Assembly: GCA_963777435.1 (NCBI GenBank)
Contig: CAVZQT010000007.1
Location: forward strand, 62,001 to 126,000
Source: AP-15 sp963777435
GTDB lineage: Bacteria; Pseudomonadota; Alphaproteobacteria; ATCC43930; CGMCC-115725
Length of the DNA stretch: 64,000 bases
Direction: 5' to 3'
The notes under the pieces are model-generated. The model had not been told where the DNA came from, ran no database searches, and saw nothing but the letters and a program-made list of their open reading frames with translations. The translations under genes and the position numbers were made by a program. Numbering within the stretch: the stretch's first letter is position 1; the number at the start of each line of letters is the position of its first letter. Below, piece after piece: positions 9,799-18,108 of this stretch.

Positions 9799-11396
9799 CG
9801 GTCGCGGCGCTTTCACCAACGAAGGCTCGAGCCGCGGCGAACCCCTGGCTGGTGGCCGCCGTCGTCCTGGTGCCGACTTTCATGGAGGTGATCGACACCA
9901 CGATTGCGCTTGTCGCGTTGCGCTATATCGCGGGCGGCCTGTCGGCAACGTCCGATGACGGCGAGTGGGTTATCACCAGTTATCTTGCCGCGAATGCCTT
10001 CATTCTGCCGATCTCCGGCTGGCTGAGCGCGCATCTCGGTCGCCGCAACTACTTTCTGGCATCGATCGCGATATTCACCCTGAGCTCGCTGCTGTGCGGA
10101 TTTGCCGGGAGTCTCGGTCAGCTGATCCTGTTTCGCGTGATCCAGGGCCTGGCGGGCGGCGGCCTGCAGCCGAGCAGTCAGGGGGTATTGCTCGACGCTT
10201 TCCCGACCGAAAAGCAAGGCGTGGCAATGACCTTGTTCGGCTTCGCGGTCTTGATCGCGCCGATCGTCGGTCCGACGCTGGGCGGCTGGCTAACGGACTC
10301 CTACTCGTGGCGCTGGGTCTTTTTGATCAACGTGCCGATCGGCCTCGTGGCACTCGCCGGATGTTATGCCCTGCTTCGCGACCCGGACTATCTCGTCGCC
10401 CAGCGTGCGGAGTTGCGGAAGCAGCCATTCCGCTTTGATTCGATCGGATTGTCGCTGCTGGCCATTGTGATGGTGTCCTGGGAAGTAATGCTCAGCAAGG
10501 GCCAGGAGTGGGACTGGCTGGGCGATCCGTTCTGGCGCATACAGACGCTCGTCATTTGCTTTGTCGGGGGTTTGGTGGGGCTCATTTTTTGGGAGCTGCG
10601 TCACCGCAACCCGGTGGTCAATTTTCGAGCACTGGGCGAGCGCAATTTCGCGGCCTGCTGCGTCATCATCTTTTGCGCCTACCTGGCGCTCTTTGCCGCC
10701 ACCAAGTCGCTGCTCGGCCTGCTGCAAACCTTGTTTGGCTACGATGCGCTGAGCACCGGGCTGGTGATGTCGCCGAGTGGCTTCTTTGCGGTGATAGCGA
10801 TGCCGATTGTCGGACGCTTGATCGGTTGGAAAATGGATGCGCGCTGGCTGATCGGCCTGGGCCTGCTGCTGATGACCGCCGGAAATTATTGGATGTCCCA
10901 ACAGAACCTGGACATCAGCCCAGGGCAAGCCATTTGGCCTCGCGTGGTCTTGGTTTTGGGATTGTCGGTATGTTTTGCGCCCGCAAATGTCGCCGCTTAC
11001 CTCTATACACCGCTGGCGATGCGTGGCGCTGCCATCGGCATATTGAGTCTCCTGCGCAACGAGGGAGGCAGCGTCGGGATATCGTTGGGCCAGACCTTCC
11101 AGGAGCGGCGTGATCAGTTCCACGCGCTGCGTCTTGGCGAGTATCTCGATCCGTTCAACGCGGCCGCGCAGTCGTTCATCGCGCACGCCCAGGCGTTCTT
11201 CTCGCAGCAGATCGCCGATCCGGCTGCCGCGCGGCAACTGGGTCTGCAGGAACTCGAAAATCTGCGGCAGCAGCAGGCATCGTCGCTTGCCTACTTCGAC
11301 TGCTTTTGGATGACCGCGGTGTTGACGTTTGTGGTCGCCTTCTTGGTGTTGGTTATGAAACGTTCAGTAGCTGAGAGAGGCATCCCGGAAGCTTAG
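9795..11396 (+). CDS. emrB: EmrB/QacA-type MFS multidrug exporter (DHA2)
   Basis: The product is a 533-residue inner-membrane transporter with 14 predicted helices, as in the DHA2 drug:H+ antiporters. Recognisable parts are the early VLVPTFMEVIDTTIALVALRYIAGGL segment containing the D-x-T motif, LSAHLGRRNYF (motif A), RVIQGLAGGGLQPSSQ, and PTLGGWLTDSYSWRWVF (motif C region). The start is a GTG at 9795 that overlaps the stop of the adaptor gene (GTGA). It works with the preceding EmrA-like protein to move compounds across both membranes. The gene is intact. Confidence 0.9.
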   Translation: MTVAALSPTKARAAANPWLVAAVVLVPTFMEVIDTTIALVALRYIAGGLSATSDDGEWVITSYLAANAFILPISGWLSAHLGRRNYFLASIAIFTLSSLLCGFAGSLGQLILFRVIQGLAGGGLQPSSQGVLLDAFPTEKQGVAMTLFGFAVLIAPIVGPTLGGWLTDSYSWRWVFLINVPIGLVALAGCYALLRDPDYLVAQRAELRKQPFRFDSIGLSLLAIVMVSWEVMLSKGQEWDWLGDPFWRIQTLVICFVGGLVGLIFWELRHRNPVVNFRALGERNFAACCVIIFCAYLALFAATKSLLGLLQTLFGYDALSTGLVMSPSGFFAVIAMPIVGRLIGWKMDARWLIGLGLLLMTAGNYWMSQQNLDISPGQAIWPRVVLVLGLSVCFAPANVAAYLYTPLAMRGAAIGILSLLRNEGGSVGISLGQTFQERRDQFHALRLGEYLDPFNAAAQSFIAHAQAFFSQQIADPAAARQLGLQELENLRQQQASSLAYFDCFWMTAVLTFVVAFLVLVMKRSVAERGIPEA

Positions 11397-11511
11397 AATG
11401 ATCCGCTCTTGGCTTCGCCCCGTTCAGCTCGGGCTACGGCAACCGCTAAATCTGCCCCTAGCCGACGGCCGGCAAGGCATGGGTCGGGTAAGGGAGGGCG
11501 ACTGTGCTCTG

Positions 11512-12146
11512 TTATTCCCTGAGCGATCTTGGACCGCTGACGAACGGACTGTTCCGGAGATAAAACCGCAGGAGCCGGTTCGCATCCCGCGCTATCCCGA
11601 TCTTGATGCTCTGCCCGATTTCGCCAAGTTCGTGATCGCTGCGTCCGAGCCATAGAGGGCCTTCTCGGCAAAGGTCAAGCCCATCCAACCGACGATCAAC
11701 CCGCAACGCCGCGGTGAGCCTCCCCGGCCCCCGCGCCAAATCGCGCAGCCGCTCGATTTGACGATTTCGCTGCATGATCGGGATGCCTTCGAGCGGCTCA
11801 AGCGCCCTGATCAGGACACCGGCTCCGATCCCGAACGTCTCGCTCGAGACATTCAGCATGTATGAGCTGCCATAGGCGAGATAAACATAAGCGTGCCCCC
11901 GCTCGAGAAATAGCGAACGATTACGCCCGGTCATTCCGCGGTAAGCATGCCCTGCGGCATCGCCGACGACATACGCCTCGGTCTCAACAATACGACCGCT
12001 GACGACGCTTCGGGCAACTCACGCACCAATAAATTGCCAATGACATAGCGGGCGAGAGAGATGGTATCGATTGGCAGCTCCGCCCGAGTGAGCGGCTGAC
12101 GGCCGTCCCCATGGCGGCCAGGCTTCAGGAAATCCGCTCGACCCAC
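11512..12146 (-). pseudogene. 3-methyladenine DNA glycosylase (AAG/MPG family), frameshifted
   Basis: This base-excision repair enzyme removes alkylated purines. The N-terminal part (LARYVIGNLLVREL) is in one frame and the rest in another. The second frame begins near 12005 with GRIVETEAYVVGD, which holds the catalytic glutamate, and continues with GHAYVYLAYGSSYMLNV, DLARGPGRLT and VSGPRSL. One small indel near 12000 explains the break. The 5' end overlaps the end of the SnoaL-like gene by about 20 bases, so the two were probably co-transcribed. The true start is uncertain; 12146 is the first available start in the N-terminal frame. Confidence 0.75.
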
Positions 12147-12505
12147 TGCGCGCGCGAAGGTCCCGGCTCGAAGGGATCGCCAAAATACTGCGTCTCGCGG
12201 GCCACCTTCCCATCGAGAAATTCTATGATACTCACGGTGTAAGACGGCCGCCCGTCATAGGTCAGTACATATTCGGTGACCCAGAGGTCGCCCGCGCCGG
12301 TTATCCGCCGCACTGTGAAGCGTTTCCGGTTCGGCTGCGCGGCGCGAGACGCCTGAATTTGGCGCCGGCCGCGGATGCGCTCGCCTGATTGCGGGTATTC
12401 GAGCACCGCGTCCTCGCGGTAAATGTCGTGCTCCGCCTCGAAGTCGTTCGCGTCGGAGGCGGCCCAGTGGCGATCCAGGGCCGCTCTGGTATCGTGATCT
12501 TCCAT
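12125..12505 (-). CDS. SnoaL-like/NTF2-fold protein
   Basis: This 126-residue protein fits the NTF2/SnoaL-like fold: an N-terminal helix pair (ALDRHWAASDANDFEAEHDIYREDAVLEYPQ, given here only as a landmark across residues 9-40), then a sheet with the GERIRGR turn and the C-terminal GKVARETQYFGDPFE. Such proteins bind or isomerise small molecules, but no diagnostic active site can be named. The gene is intact and lies just upstream of the glycosylase gene in the same direction. Confidence 0.7.
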   Translation of the reverse strand: MEDHDTRAALDRHWAASDANDFEAEHDIYREDAVLEYPQSGERIRGRRQIQASRAAQPNRKRFTVRRITGAGDLWVTEYVLTYDGRPSYTVSIIEFLDGKVARETQYFGDPFEPGPSRAQWVERIS

Positions 12506-12617
12506 CTCGATTCTCCCTCTCTCACACTGGCGGTCATTTACGCGCGTATCGCTTTCTCGCCAGTCCGATGGTCAAAGCCATGCCATACCCACGAACCGGG
12601 CATGTGCCCTGGGATAT

Positions 12618-14390
12618 TCAAAGATCGATGACGATGTCGCTCTGAGGTCGGCTGCAGCAGATCAGCAAATTACCCTCGGCCGGCGGTTCCACGGGCTCGG
12701 GCTGGTAGCCGACCGCGCCGACGATGAGCCCGGTCTCGCAGGTGTGGCAGACCCCGGTCCGGCATGACCATCGCACGGGCACGTCGCACGCCTCGGCAAG
12801 TTCGAGGAGGCTTTGGAAGGCCGGGGCCCAGCGGACGTCTAGGCCGCTCCGTGCAAAGGACACCAATGGGCCCACGCCGGCAGACCCGGCGGGCTGGTGC
12901 GGTGGCCGGCGAGGTGCCGTCGCGATGCCCGGTGTCCTCGACGGATTTGAGCCGAAATTCTCGGTGTGGATGCGGTTGGCAGCGACACCCCAGGTTCCAA
13001 GTTCGACGGCAAGGTCGTTCATGAAGGCAGATGGGCCGCATAGATAGAAATCGGCATCACGCGGCGCCCCAAGTTCCTCGACCGTATGCATACTCAAACG
13101 TCCGGGAGCGTCGAAATCGACAGCCAACCGGTCTCCTGGACGTGGAGAGCTGTAGCGGATGTGGCTGTGGCCGCGAGGAAGAACCTTGAGGAGAGAGCGC
13201 GTCTCCGCGGCGAACGGATGCTCGCCGCCGTGACGGGCGCCGTAAATCCACCAGACCTCCCTCGACGAGGCCCCAGCGGCCAATACATGGAGCATGGCGA
13301 GTACGGGGGTTGCGCCGATACCAGCACTCAGCAGGACGACAGGTCCGTCGCCTGGCCTCAGCGTGAAGCTGCCGCGTGGCGCGCTTGCCTCCAGAACGTC
13401 GCCCGCCTGAACCCGCGTATCGATGTAAGCCCCGGCCGCGCCATGCGGCTCCCGCTTGATGCTCACGCGATAACGCTCCTCGCTTGGTTCGCCCGACAGC
13501 GAATAGCTGCGCAGCAGAGCGGGTTCGTCGGGCCCTGGTCTGAGCCTCAGAACGATAAACTGTCCCGCCGGGGCGGCCGCCAGAGGCTTGCCGTCGGCCG
13601 GCTCCAGGACAAGCGAGGCGACATTGTCGCTTTCGCGGAGCTTGCGCGACACCCGCAATTGGCGGAAGCCTGGCCACGCCGGCGCTGGGCCCGCCGGCGG
13701 CCCGAGCCCGGGGTTACCCGTTGTTCCGCCACCCTTCCGTCCTCGCTCGAGCAGCGCCTCGAACGAGGTTCTCCAGCCGGCGCTCAATGCCGGGATGCGC
13801 AACGCTCGTTCCAGCCCGCTTGCCGGGTGACCCGGCAAATATAACAACGCATTGATCTCGGCGACGGTCATACGCTTCGAACCCGCCTTGACCTTCAAGA
13901 TCTCGTCGCCGGCACCGACTTCGCCTTCCTCCAAAACGCGAAAATAGAAGCCGGGCCTGCCGTGTGAGGTAAGCAGTGCCGCCACCCGCGGTTCGTTCAT
14001 GCGGATGCCGACCCGATAGCAGGTGACGCGCGGCTGCGTCACTTCGAACAGGGCATCGCCGATCCGGTAATGATCGCCGATGCACACTTCAGCATCGGGA
14101 AGTCCGTCGACCGTAAAATTCTCTCCAAACTGGCCATAGGTAAAGTTGCTTCGAGCGAGCTGGCTCTGCCAATAGACATAGGACTCGATCTGGTAAACAA
14201 AGACCGCGCGGTGCTCGCCGCCGTGTCCGGCCAAATCGCCCTGGCCGTCGCCGTCGATATTCAGCCGCCGGACCATTCGCCGTCCCTGAACCGGCGTCTT
14301 CCAGACCGCAGTGTGAACGGTCTTCCCCTGCCATTCGATATCGCGCGGCAGCCCCACATTGACCGAGAGTAAGCGTGTCATCCTTTTCAT
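12618..14390 (-). CDS. MOSC domain–ferredoxin reductase–2Fe-2S ferredoxin fusion
   Basis: This is a three-part protein of about 590 residues. Residues 1-150 form a MOSC domain (KTPVQGRRMV, GDGQGDLAGHGGEHRAVF, GENFTVDGL, QPRVTCYRVGIRM with the conserved cysteine) like YiiM, which handles molybdenum cofactor-linked reductions. A ferredoxin-NADP reductase-like module follows (LRSYSLSG for flavin, LLSAGIGATPVLAML for NAD(P)H, FYLCGPSAFM). The last 85 residues are a 2Fe-2S ferredoxin with cysteines in WSCRTGVCHTC and LLICC. The protein can in principle pass electrons from NAD(P)H via flavin and iron-sulfur to the MOSC site. Several starts are possible (GTG 14402, ATG 14390, ATG 14381). Confidence 0.85.
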   Translation of the reverse strand: MKRMTRLLSVNVGLPRDIEWQGKTVHTAVWKTPVQGRRMVRRLNIDGDGQGDLAGHGGEHRAVFVYQIESYVYWQSQLARSNFTYGQFGENFTVDGLPDAEVCIGDHYRIGDALFEVTQPRVTCYRVGIRMNEPRVAALLTSHGRPGFYFRVLEEGEVGAGDEILKVKAGSKRMTVAEINALLYLPGHPASGLERALRIPALSAGWRTSFEALLERGRKGGGTTGNPGLGPPAGPAPAWPGFRQLRVSRKLRESDNVASLVLEPADGKPLAAAPAGQFIVLRLRPGPDEPALLRSYSLSGEPSEERYRVSIKREPHGAAGAYIDTRVQAGDVLEASAPRGSFTLRPGDGPVVLLSAGIGATPVLAMLHVLAAGASSREVWWIYGARHGGEHPFAAETRSLLKVLPRGHSHIRYSSPRPGDRLAVDFDAPGRLSMHTVEELGAPRDADFYLCGPSAFMNDLAVELGTWGVAANRIHTENFGSNPSRTPGIATAPRRPPHQPAGSAGVGPLVSFARSGLDVRWAPAFQSLLELAEACDVPVRWSCRTGVCHTCETGLIVGAVGYQPEPVEPPAEGNLLICCSRPQSDIVIDL

Positions 14391-14579
14391 CCCCACTCTC
14401 ACGACTGGCCAGGGCGTAAGCCCATGTCAGCCGGTCTCGATAATTACCATTTGATCGAGCGCCAAATCGAGAGCCCGATACTCAGGCCAGCCGGCTCATC
14501 GTCACGATAGGCTCGAACAGCTTGTCGCTGTTTCCAAACCCGCGTTCTCTGAAGGTCCTGGCGTTGCGGCGGTCTCGAT

Positions 14580-14696
14580 TCATACCGCGCCGCCGAAGAA
14601 CACGAACCCTGGCGCATCGGAAGCCAGGATGCGGCCAATCCAGCGGAATCTCCGCGCGAAGACATCGAGCGGGTTCTCTTCTTCAGCAATCGCCAT
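14580..14696 (-). CDS. Possible 38-residue small protein or gene fragment
   Basis: A short frame starting at ATG 14696 reads MAIAEEENPLDVFARRF and ends with GFVFFGGAV. The composition is protein-like, and a second short frame (ATG overlapping the stop) continues with LFEPIVTMSRLA. It may be a small hypothetical protein or the frameshifted remains of one about 70 residues long. I do not recognise it. It lies in the gap upstream of the MOSC fusion. Confidence 0.25.
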   Translation of the reverse strand: MAIAEEENPLDVFARRFRWIGRILASDAPGFVFFGGAV

Positions 14697-14993
14697 GTTT
14701 TACGCTTCCTGGTTAACTTGGCTGGGCTGCATAGTATCGGCTCGCCTCTTGCACCAGAATTTGTCGCGGGTGGGATTCGGGACAACAAAAGCCTAGTCGA
14801 TTTGCGCTTTTCTGCTTGCTAATGAAGAGCTCAGTAGAGAGTACACTGGTCTCCATACCCCGATATTCCGTTGGCAGCGAGGAATGGTATGCGATCCCTC
14901 CAGACCCGAGCGTTATCCGCCACTCGCACCCTAAAAATGGCTACGATGCTTCCGAAGATCTGGGGCATGTTCCTTTTTTATACCGCCATGCTC
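14697..14993. other. No gene recognised
   Basis: About 300 bases with no supported gene lie between the small ORF and the 3' end of the cyclase remnant. I see no clear promoter, repeat or RNA structure. Confidence 0.3.
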
Positions 14994-15780
14994 CTACGCT
15001 GGTCTCGTTTCCAAGTCGATGATGTTGGTTACTGACGCCGCAACTCCGGGCATCGCATAGAGGTGCGTTTGTTCCAGGAGGCCGCGGAGCTGATGGACGC
15101 CGCGGTCTTCGAAAGCAAGTCCCGATCCGGTCGCGAGATCACGAACCACCTTCGACACGACAGCTTCGCCCGGGCGGGCCGCAGCGGCAATTCGTGCCGT
15201 TATATGAGCTGTAAGGCCGCTAATCTGCCCACTGTTCAGGTGGACCTCGCCGACATGGACGCCGCAACGCAGTAGAATGCCGAGCTGCGCGATCGTATCG
15301 CCAATCGCGGCAGCGCACCGAACCGCGCGAGTTCGGACTGTTGAAGATCCCGACAAAGCCGTCCCCGCGGTTCGCGACTTCCTTGCCGCCAAATCGCCTG
15401 ATCTGGTCGCGTGTCATACGATCGTGTCGATTGAGCAGAACGCGCCAAGCTCGGTCGCCCATCTCGGCCACCTGTTTCGTCGAGTTGACGATATCCGTTA
15501 TCAATACCGCAACCAAAATCCGGTCGCCCTCCAGCTCCGCGGAGGGAAGTCTTGAAGCCGCAGTCGAACGCATATTGGTCCAGGCCATCGTTTGTATCGC
15601 TACGGACGTGCGTCGCAGTGCCCGCGGCAGGTTCCGCAGCCAATCGAAGTTGGTTGAGCTGGCTCTGGTGTACGTACTTCCGACGTGCGGCTCCGATGCG
15701 GCGCAATGCAATGCCGCTCGCTCCAGGACCGCTCTCGCTTCCGCTTGCTCGATCCAGCGAAATTGGATGCTCTTGTGCAC
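14994..15780 (-). pseudogene. Class III adenylate/guanylate cyclase, frameshifted
   Basis: The catalytic domain of a class III nucleotide cyclase is visible in two frames. The first holds LITDIVNSTKQVAEMGD, with the metal-binding aspartate, and ANRGDGFVGIFNSP, with the second aspartate. The second frame, from about 15345 down, continues with RAVRCAAAIGD, LRCGVHVGEV, AARPGEAVVSKVVRDLATGSGLAFEDRG and LRGL. Only one indel near 15345 separates them. A GTG at 15780 is a possible start, giving about 110 residues before the catalytic domain that I cannot assign. The C-terminal half matches stand-alone cyclases common in Bradyrhizobium-type genomes. Confidence 0.7.
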
Positions 15781-15909
15781 GGCAAACTCCTCGGCGATCA
15801 ACTTCGTGGCGCATGCTGTCAAACACGACGCACCGCGCCACTTCGACTGTGGGAATAATCGTAGGGCGGCGTCAGGCGGCTGTGAGTAGGTCGTGAGAGG
15901 CACGGGCAA

Positions 15910-16008
15910 AGGAACCGCCTGGTCACAAGAGCGCGTACTCCCGGAGCGCGTCTCGCCATGGAAAACGAGTAAAAGCAGCTCGGCACAAATACGCGGGTGG
16001 TGATCCGT
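15910..16008. other. Intergenic, nothing recognised
   Basis: A short gap between the cyclase remnant and the ABC binding-protein fragment. I see no gene or signal in it. Confidence 0.25.
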
Positions 16009-16118
16009 CTACCGGCACAGCGACCGACGAAGTTCGAGCTGGTACGATTTGAAAAGGCTAGAAGCCGAACCTCAATATCCCGGATTGGTTGCTGCTGGTT
16101 TCGTCGCCAGCTAATTAA
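16009..16118 (+). pseudogene. C-terminal scrap of an ABC transporter substrate-binding protein
   Basis: Read in two frames, the sequence gives LPAQRPTKFELV and then, after a frame change, LNIPDWLLLVSSPAN and a stop at 16116-16118. This matches the usual C-terminus of the TrpX/ABC_sub_bind family of periplasmic binding proteins (QPTKFELVINLKTAKALGL-type ending). Only about 35 residues remain of an original of about 330. It is a dead fragment and shows that the flanking 15–17 kb region has lost DNA. Confidence 0.55.
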
Positions 16119-16487
16119 TTTCGACCATTTTCAAAGAACAATGGTGGTTACCGCCGAGCGATTAGGGGACGGCTGCTTTTACGGTGTGGCCGCGCGCCGT
16201 GGAGATTGTCGCTGACGGGGCAACCGCGCCCGGAATAACGAAACGGCCGGAGCGGCCGCTTTGGGGTCGAATGCGGCCTTGTGGTCCCGTGCGGAGGAGG
16301 ACCGCTTTCGGCGCTACTCTGTCATGGACGCGTTATTTGGGAACGGCTGCTACTCGCGCCGAGTTGCCGCTAACCCTGCGAGTGACGGTTGGGTGAATTT
16401 GCTCCAACGATCATTTCTGGGCGCTTGACCCGGCGGCGGGCGGGTCATGATACTGGTTGATATAGCTCGGTCACGGGAGGAAAGGGC
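16119..16487. other. No gene recognised
   Basis: About 370 bases lie between the binding-protein scrap and the monooxygenase remnant. There is no protein-like frame with a recognisable motif. GGAGGAAAGG just before 16488 serves as the ribosome binding site of the next gene. Confidence 0.3.
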
Positions 16488-16777
16488 ATGGCGGTCCGGC
16501 TTGTCGTTACGTTCCCCGCGGAGTCCGGCAAGGGCGCCGAACTCGCGCAGGCGATGAAGGCGCGCTGCGAGGTCTCGCGGCAGGATGACGGCTGCGAACA
16601 GTTCGAGGTTTTTCAGAGCGTCCTCGATCCCAACAAACTGGTCCTACTCGAACCGTGGAAGGACCAAGCTGCACTCGACGCCATGCCAAACTGCAGGCTC
16701 AGCGCCCGTCTTTGCCGGAGGGGCTGCGGCTCGGCGCTGGCGAGCGCGAGGACTATGTCTACAACCGTACTCGCTGA
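16488..16777 (+). pseudogene. Antibiotic biosynthesis monooxygenase (ABM/YgiN-like), frameshifted
   Basis: The frame starting at ATG 16488 encodes a small ferredoxin-like-fold monooxygenase (VRLVVTFPAESGKGAEL, then CEQFEVFQS and LLEPWKDQAALDA), typical of quinol monooxygenase YgiN-type proteins of about 95 residues. Near 16682 the frame changes, and the alternative frame supplies the expected end (HAKLQAQRPSLPEGL and EDYVYNRTR) with a stop at 16775-16777. One missing base explains the break. A good Shine-Dalgarno (GGAGG) precedes the ATG. Confidence 0.65.
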
Positions 16778-16792
16778 ACGGTGAGCGCCAAA

Positions 16793-17050
16793 ATGCAGAT
16801 CTCGTAATTCGAAACGGGCCGCTATTGCGCGTCCTCCTCGAACCTGCCGCGGCAGTGGCCGATGCCGACCGGCGCCTATGACCGCGGGGCGGGTTTGCGC
16901 GCCTTTCGCGGCAGGTCGAGCGCAGCCGGTATGTCGAGGAACTGGGGTTCGACCGGGTAAGCGTCTCCGAGCACCACTATTCGCCCCGCATCCTGACGCC
17001 GTCATTGCCGATCGCCGCGCCCTACATCGCCTCCGCCGGCAATCACTGAC
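16793..17050 (+). pseudogene. LLM-class flavin-dependent oxidoreductase (luciferase-like), heavily degraded
   Basis: From ATG 16793 the sequence reads MQIS, stop, FETGRYCA in one frame. Other frames then give PMPTGAYDR, and ERSRYVEELGFDRVSVSEHHYSPRILTPS as a well-conserved stretch (about 16915-17003). These are the first 90 residues of luciferase-like flavin monooxygenases. The in-frame TAA replaces the tyrosine codon expected before FETG, and at least two frame changes follow. After about 17050 the remaining 250 or more residues of the family are absent, so this is a true pseudogene rather than only a sequencing problem. Confidence 0.65.
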
Positions 17051-17463
17051 CCATCTCGGTAGCAGCTGGCCGGAAAATCTGATGGGATGCCGATGCCGTC
17101 GCGGTGGGTCAAAGCAGCACGGAACACGGGTGTGGCGCCGCCGCTGATCCTATGCTGGTTCTTTCCTCACGGCCATACGGCGACGGAACAGGGGCGCTTC
17201 CAAAATCACGGCAGCCGGCCGCTATAGAACAGAAGATGAATATCGCCAATCCTGCCGTCCAATGGCTGTTACGATCCGTCGCTAATCAAGCCAGTGCAAG
17301 TCAGCTACTAACCTTGGCAGCCCTTTAATAACTGCAGTCAATCCAGTGGTTTTATTATTTTGATTTTTCTGTGGCCACCGCTTTATCGCGCGAAGCGCCC
17401 GGCGTGAGGGCCGGGCGAGATTACAGAGTTGTCGGTCGGGGCAGAACTATCGCTGCCAATCGA
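17051..17463. other. No gene recognised
   Basis: About 410 bases between the flavin-enzyme remnant and the end of the DUF882 gene. No supported frame. The part from 17330 to 17380 is AT-rich. This is the border between the decayed accessory region and the intact core-like region. Confidence 0.3.
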
Positions 17464-18024
17464 TTAGGTGCGCACCGGGCCGCGCCACTGGCGCACCGGG
17501 CCGCAATCGACATGAACAAAGCCCGATTGCGGGTAATAACCGACCCCGCCGCAGCGCAGGCTCAATGCCGCATCGCGGATCTGCTCGATGCTGCGCCCTT
17601 CGCTGCGGAGATCGATCGCCATCCCCTTGATGTGGAAGCTGTGTTTGGCTACGCCGGCGCGTTGCCGATAGAGTCGTTGATTAGTGGTCGGCGAGCGGTA
17701 ACCGCAAACCACCAGAAACGGATCGTGGCTTTCGAGGCGGGTGCGCAACATGCCCAGCAAATCGAGGATGCCGGCATTCATCGGCCGGATCTCGTCGCTG
17801 TCATGATCGCGCAGGATCCAGTTGATGTCGCGCACCGCCTCGCGGATGTAATGGCCGTCGGCCCAGTACACGGTGCGCAGCCATTCGCCGGTGTGAATGT
17901 TGTAGAGCGATACCGATCGTGGAGCGTAAGAAACTGCCGTGGCGGGCTTGACCAGACCAACAGCAGCAATCCCAGCTGCGGCGCCGAGAAGCCGACGCCG
18001 GCTGAACAGTGTAGATGCTTGCAA
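17464..18024 (-). CDS. DUF882/YcbK-like murein endopeptidase (peptidase M15 fold)
   Basis: The 186-residue protein begins with a Tat-type signal (SRRRLLGAAAGIAAVG), so it is exported folded. The mature part has the pattern of YcbK/MepK-like M15 zinc peptidases: VVCGYRSPTTNQ, then AKHSFHIKGMAIDLR with the His and Asp zinc ligands, and GYYPQSGFVHVDCG with the third ligand. Such enzymes cut peptide cross-links in peptidoglycan. It lies 84 bases downstream of the L,D-transpeptidase gene in the same direction, so the pair could be one unit of cell-wall remodelling, and MepK-like enzymes act on the cross-links that L,D-transpeptidases make. Confidence 0.85.
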   Translation of the reverse strand: MQASTLFSRRRLLGAAAGIAAVGLVKPATAVSYAPRSVSLYNIHTGEWLRTVYWADGHYIREAVRDINWILRDHDSDEIRPMNAGILDLLGMLRTRLESHDPFLVVCGYRSPTTNQRLYRQRAGVAKHSFHIKGMAIDLRSEGRSIEQIRDAALSLRCGGVGYYPQSGFVHVDCGPVRQWRGPVRT

Positions 18025-18108
18025 TGGTTACTCCCCCCGATTTCCCCGGGAGGGGCCATAGCATCCGAATTCTCGTTGAACAAGCCCGAAGCGGCGGAAA
18101 CTTGGAAG

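Noticed and set aside
10290..11237. 315-codon open frame on the minus strand opposite emrB
   Set aside because: Composition rich in R, Q and H with no domain; antisense to an intact transporter.
11398..11655. 85-codon frame after emrB that might be a TolC-like or extra subunit
   Set aside because: It is too short, lacks motifs and overlaps the end of the glycosylase gene on the other strand.
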